Positions 6,421 through 9,072 of a DNA stretch of 9,072 nucleotides are shown piece by piece. Source of the stretch: an uncultured Ignavibacteriales bacterium. GTDB taxonomy: Bacteria > Bacteroidota > Ignavibacteria > Ignavibacteriales > Ignavibacteriaceae. A program made the position numbers and the translations under genes. The notes under the pieces were generated by a model, which saw only the letters and a list, made by a program, of their open reading frames with translations, had not been told where the DNA came from and did no database searches. Numbering within the stretch: the first letter of the stretch is position 1; every line of letters starts with the position of its first letter. Location of the stretch: positions 1 through 9,072 of the forward strand of contig CAIWTC010000575.1 in the NCBI GenBank assembly GCA_903915485.1, in the 5' to 3' direction.

Positions 6421-6987
6421 ATGCCTCAGAAAATTTCTCGTATCTATTTAACCGGATTTATGGGAAGCGGTAAAAGCTCCCTAGGCTGTATTTTAGCCAA
6501 TACAATTGGATATGGTTTCTATGACTTGGATAAAGAAATAGAGAACTCAGCCAATAAGAAGATTACCGATATATTCAAAGACAGCGGTGAATCTTATTTC
6601 CGGGATTTAGAAGCAGAAACACTTGTAAAAGTCTCAAAGTCTTCACATATTGTTGTCGCTCTTGGAGGCGGTGCAGTCCTCAGAAAGTCAAACCTTGACC
6701 TCACTAAGTCCACCGGAAAACTTGTTTACCTTCGAAGCTCGGCATCAGAATTATATAACCGGCTTAAATTTAAAACAGACCGTCCCCTCTTTCAGACTGT
6801 TGACAATGTGATTATTTCTGAAGAAGAGGCGCTAAACAAAATTAAATTAATGATGGCTGAACGCGAGCCAATATACAATCAGGCAGATATTGTTTTTGAC
6901 ACTGATAACAAAACTCTTGGAATGAGCGTGGACTCCTTGAAAAACTATTTAGAAAAACATTTTGAAATATCTTATGAAAAAAATTAA
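6421..6987 (+). CDS. aroK: Shikimate kinase
   Basis: Shikimate kinase phosphorylates shikimate at the 3-OH with ATP, the fifth step to chorismate, in the cytoplasm. The 188-residue protein has the P-loop GFMGSGKSS (12-20), the shikimate/Mg-binding FYDLDKEIE (Asp35, Asp37), and Phe60-Arg61 in the substrate-binding ESYFRDLE. It also has the ALGGGAVL glycine motif (Gly82-84), the LID arginine in DRPLF (Arg121) and the C-terminal adenine-side pattern AEREPIYNQAD (Arg148). Length is typical (~170-190). No clear Shine-Dalgarno precedes the ATG. A strong terminator ends 22 bases upstream, so its promoter must lie very close or inside the preceding gene. It overlaps aroB by 14 bases. AroK and AroL cannot be told apart by sequence alone; the aroB neighbour favours the name aroK. 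Confidence 0.96.
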   Translation: MPQKISRIYLTGFMGSGKSSLGCILANTIGYGFYDLDKEIENSANKKITDIFKDSGESYFRDLEAETLVKVSKSSHIVVALGGGAVLRKSNLDLTKSTGKLVYLRSSASELYNRLKFKTDRPLFQTVDNVIISEEEALNKIKLMMAEREPIYNQADIVFDTDNKTLGMSVDSLKNYLEKHFEISYEKN

Positions 6988-8104
6988 AATCGAATCCCCT
7001 TCCAAACCACATTTTTGCTACTTCGGAACAGACTTATTTGAGAAACTCCCGAAGTTGATTTCAGCATCACAATTACCGAAAAATATTTTAGTGATTGTCG
7101 ACTCAAATGTCAACAAACTTTGGGGTAAAAATATTCGCGAAACATTTTCCAGCTTAACATATAATGTTAATTATTATATTTTGGAAGCAGGCGAAAAATC
7201 AAAATCGTTCACAAAAGTTCAAACAATACTCAAGAAGATGGTTGAACTCAAATTCAACCGTGACTCGATGATAATCTCAATAGGCGGTGGTGTTTGCGGA
7301 GACCTTTCAGGATTTGTAGCATCGATATATAACAGAGGCATCGCATTAGTGCATGTACCTACCACACTACTCTCAATGATTGATAGTTCAATCGGCGGAA
7401 AAAATGGAATTAATTTTGCGAATAGAAAAAACAATATCGGCTGTATAACACAGCCCGAATTCATTCTGATTGACAAGAAATTCTTAAAAACACTTCCAAA
7501 GGATGAATTCCTTAGCGGATGCGGAGAGTTATTGAAATATGCATTTTTAGGCGATACATCATTATTCAAAGATATTTCGAAATTTGCACAGAATGGCTTT
7601 AAAGAAAATGATGCGAACCTTGACAACCTTATTTACAAATGCATACTCGTGAAATCATCTGTAGTAAAACAGGATGAAGGTGAATCTGATGTAAGAAAAG
7701 TTCTTAACCTCGGACATACTTTTGCTCACGGTATTGAATCGACATCAAACTTCAAGATTGCTCACGGAATAGCTGTTTCAGCAGGCCTGCTTGCTGCCAT
7801 TATCCTGAGTTATAAAATTGGCTTAATTAATGAGAAGCAACTTTCAGCATTCTCTGAATTACCTTTGCTGATGAAATATCCTGAATCGATAAACAAACTT
7901 TCTGTGCCAAGTGCTATTAAATACATGGCTTCAGATAAAAAGAGTGTAAATGCATCTCCTCAATTTGTGCTGATTAATGATATCGGTGAATTGGCGATGA
8001 ATGTTGAAGTTGACAGTGCACTTGTGAATGAGTCTTTGACTTCAGCTTTAAATTTTATTAAAACACTTAATAACCCAACTAAAACTACTTCAAGAAAAAA
8101 ATGA
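6974..8104 (+). CDS. aroB: 3-dehydroquinate synthase
   Basis: AroB converts DAHP to 3-dehydroquinate, the second shikimate-pathway step, using NAD+ and a divalent metal. I chose the ATG at 6974 (MKKIKIES...); the frame is open back to a TTG at 6962, which would add only four residues. From the ATG the protein has 376 residues (family ~360). Motifs: EAGEKSKS (71-78), the NAD-binding GGGVCGDLSGF (104-114), RGI...VPTTLLSMIDSSIGGKNGIN (121-147), and KNNIG...QP. Metal ligands are expected at Glu185 (GCGELLKYAF), His248 (LNLGHTFAHGIE) and His264 (AHGIAVSAG). All catalytic motifs look intact, and they fit dehydroquinate synthase rather than other sugar-phosphate cyclases. The Ser/Thr/Lys-rich C-terminal tail (NNPTKTTSRKK) is probably disordered. 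It overlaps aroK by 14 bases and the ddl start by ATGA. Confidence 0.96.
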   Translation: MKKIKIESPSKPHFCYFGTDLFEKLPKLISASQLPKNILVIVDSNVNKLWGKNIRETFSSLTYNVNYYILEAGEKSKSFTKVQTILKKMVELKFNRDSMIISIGGGVCGDLSGFVASIYNRGIALVHVPTTLLSMIDSSIGGKNGINFANRKNNIGCITQPEFILIDKKFLKTLPKDEFLSGCGELLKYAFLGDTSLFKDISKFAQNGFKENDANLDNLIYKCILVKSSVVKQDEGESDVRKVLNLGHTFAHGIESTSNFKIAHGIAVSAGLLAAIILSYKIGLINEKQLSAFSELPLLMKYPESINKLSVPSAIKYMASDKKSVNASPQFVLINDIGELAMNVEVDSALVNESLTSALNFIKTLNNPTKTTSRKK

Positions 8105-9072
8105 ACGCTTCAAAACATATTCTCTTACTAGTCGGGGGCGCATCTGCTGAAAGGGAAATTTCCAAACGGTCATCAAGAGCAATCTATGCAGCACTGACTG
8201 AACTTGGATATAAAGTTAGTTTGCTTGACCCTGCCTATGGTACTAATCAACCGACGAACATTGAAGACTTTTTCTCTGTAAATGATATTAGTGAAGTTTC
8301 TGCAGGTAATTATCTTGCAGCGCTTAGCCTACCCGTCATGAAGGAGATAGATACGGTATTCATTGGCCTGCATGGACAGTACGGAGAAGATGGAATGATT
8401 CAGTCCCTCTTGGAATTGCAGAACATTAGCTACACAGGTTCAGGGATTCTCGCAAGTTCTTTAGCAATGGATAAGCACATGGCAAAAATTATCATGAAAG
8501 ACCATGGCATTAACTGCCCTAAAGAAATATTCATTCGAAAAAACTCCGTTGATATGAATGATATTTTAAGGAGAATAGCTGATGATATTTTACTTCCTTG
8601 TGTTGTAAAGCCGAATGATCAAGGTTCAACATGCGGTTTGACAGTCTGCAATAACCTTTCTGAGGTACAAGCAGCGGTTGAGTTAGCATTAAGCATGTCC
8701 GTATCAGGAACTGTTTTGATTGAAGAATTTATCAAAGGGCGTGAGCTTACTGCAGGCGTAATCGGCAATCAAACATTGCCGGTTCTGGAAATCAGACCTA
8801 CTCACGGACTTTATGACTATGAGTGTAAGTACACTTCTGGTATGACTGAGTATATAGTCCCCGCTGAAATAGATTCTGAAACTTCGAATTTAATTAATCA
8901 GATGACTCAAGCCTCTTTTGTTTCACTTGGATGCAAAACTTACGGAAGGGCTGATTTCCGTCTGACCCCTGATGGCCAAGTCTATTGCCTTGAAATGAAT
9001 ACGCTCCCCGGAATGACTTCAACGAGTTTATTGCCTAAGATGGCCAAAGCCGTCGGGATTTCTTTCAACGAA
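8101..9072 (+). CDS. ddl: D-alanine--D-alanine ligase, 3'-truncated by window edge
   Basis: Ddl joins two D-alanines with ATP to make the dipeptide ending the peptidoglycan pentapeptide. My translation from the ATG at 8101 stays open for 324 codons to the window end. ATP-grasp/Ddl motifs appear in order: LVGGASAEREIS (11-21, Glu17 for the first D-Ala), GLHGQYGEDG (89-98), YTGSG (112-116), MDKHMAK, VVKPNDQGST (168-177), LIEEFIKGRE (206-215), KYTSGMTEYIVPA (243-255, Tyr244 in the conserved serine-tyrosine pair), GRADFR (282-287) and EMNTLPGMTSTSLLPK (298-313, Mg ligands Glu298 and Asn300). Against the 306-residue E. coli DdlB about 20 C-terminal residues are probably missing. The loop reads GSTCG where E. 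coli has GSSVG. Tyr244 argues for D-Ala over D-lactate, since D-Lac ligases usually carry Phe there. The start lies in an ATGA overlap with aroB, so translation is probably coupled. Confidence 0.95.
   Translation, partial: MNASKHILLLVGGASAEREISKRSSRAIYAALTELGYKVSLLDPAYGTNQPTNIEDFFSVNDISEVSAGNYLAALSLPVMKEIDTVFIGLHGQYGEDGMIQSLLELQNISYTGSGILASSLAMDKHMAKIIMKDHGINCPKEIFIRKNSVDMNDILRRIADDILLPCVVKPNDQGSTCGLTVCNNLSEVQAAVELALSMSVSGTVLIEEFIKGRELTAGVIGNQTLPVLEIRPTHGLYDYECKYTSGMTEYIVPAEIDSETSNLINQMTQASFVSLGCKTYGRADFRLTPDGQVYCLEMNTLPGMTSTSLLPKMAKAVGISFNE

Noticed and set aside
6962..6973. TTG at 6962 as the aroB start
   Set aside because: An ATG four codons later gives a normal AroB N-terminus and a shorter overlap; the extra residues match nothing recognisable.
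7219..7626. 135-residue open frame on the minus strand inside aroB
   Set aside because: It lies antisense to the conserved catalytic core of aroB; no motifs of its own.
1..9072. Search for a mobile element, CRISPR, defence or biosynthetic system
   Set aside because: All long frames are housekeeping or envelope genes plus one regulator; no transposase, integrase, terminal inverted repeats, repeat-spacer array or tRNA-like structure was seen.

Overview
The window is an ordinary, gene-dense, AT-rich piece of a Gram-negative (diderm) bacterial chromosome. It carries LPS-transport genes, a periplasmic foldase, aromatic amino-acid genes and a peptidoglycan-precursor gene. Low GC, a lipobox-type LptC, a very long OstA/LptA-like protein, a multi-module SurA/PpiD-like foldase and mostly weak Shine-Dalgarno sequences all suggest the Bacteroidota/Chlorobiota/Ignavibacteriota (FCB) group. 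Ignavibacteria-like is my best guess. This is inference from gene style; no 16S or other marker is present.

Region 1 (1-3496, + strand) is an LPS supply and export operon: the 3' part of kdsD (arabinose-5-phosphate isomerase, first step toward Kdo), then lptC, a long lptA/ostA-like gene and lptB. The genes are coupled by an ATGA overlap (kdsD/lptC), a 32-base overlap (lptC/lptA) and a second ATGA overlap (lptA/lptB). The order matches the E. coli kdsD-kdsC-lptC-lptA-lptB cluster, with kdsC missing from its usual place.

Region 2 (3497-4297) holds a 96-base spacer with a short direct repeat, a minus-strand TetR-family regulator, and an 81-base AT-rich divergent intergenic region. That region has an operator-like imperfect palindrome, TATAAT-like boxes and the only strong GGAGG ribosome-binding site in the window.

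Region 3 (4298-6398) is a membrane-anchored SurA/PpiD-type foldase of 686 residues with four parvulin-like modules, followed by a clear rho-independent terminator.

Region 4 (6421-9072, + strand) is aroK, aroB and the first 324 codons of ddl (D-alanine--D-alanine ligase, cut by the window end). Genes overlap by 14 bases (aroK/aroB) and by ATGA (aroB/ddl).

Most genes serve the cell envelope: Kdo synthesis, LPS export, folding of exported proteins and peptidoglycan precursors. aroK/aroB feed chorismate synthesis. I see no mobile element, CRISPR array, RNA gene, phage gene or defence system, and no convincing new system. The most interesting details are a strictly 29-residue-phased repeat in the long LptA, and the four-module foldase whose best parvulin module lacks both conserved histidines.
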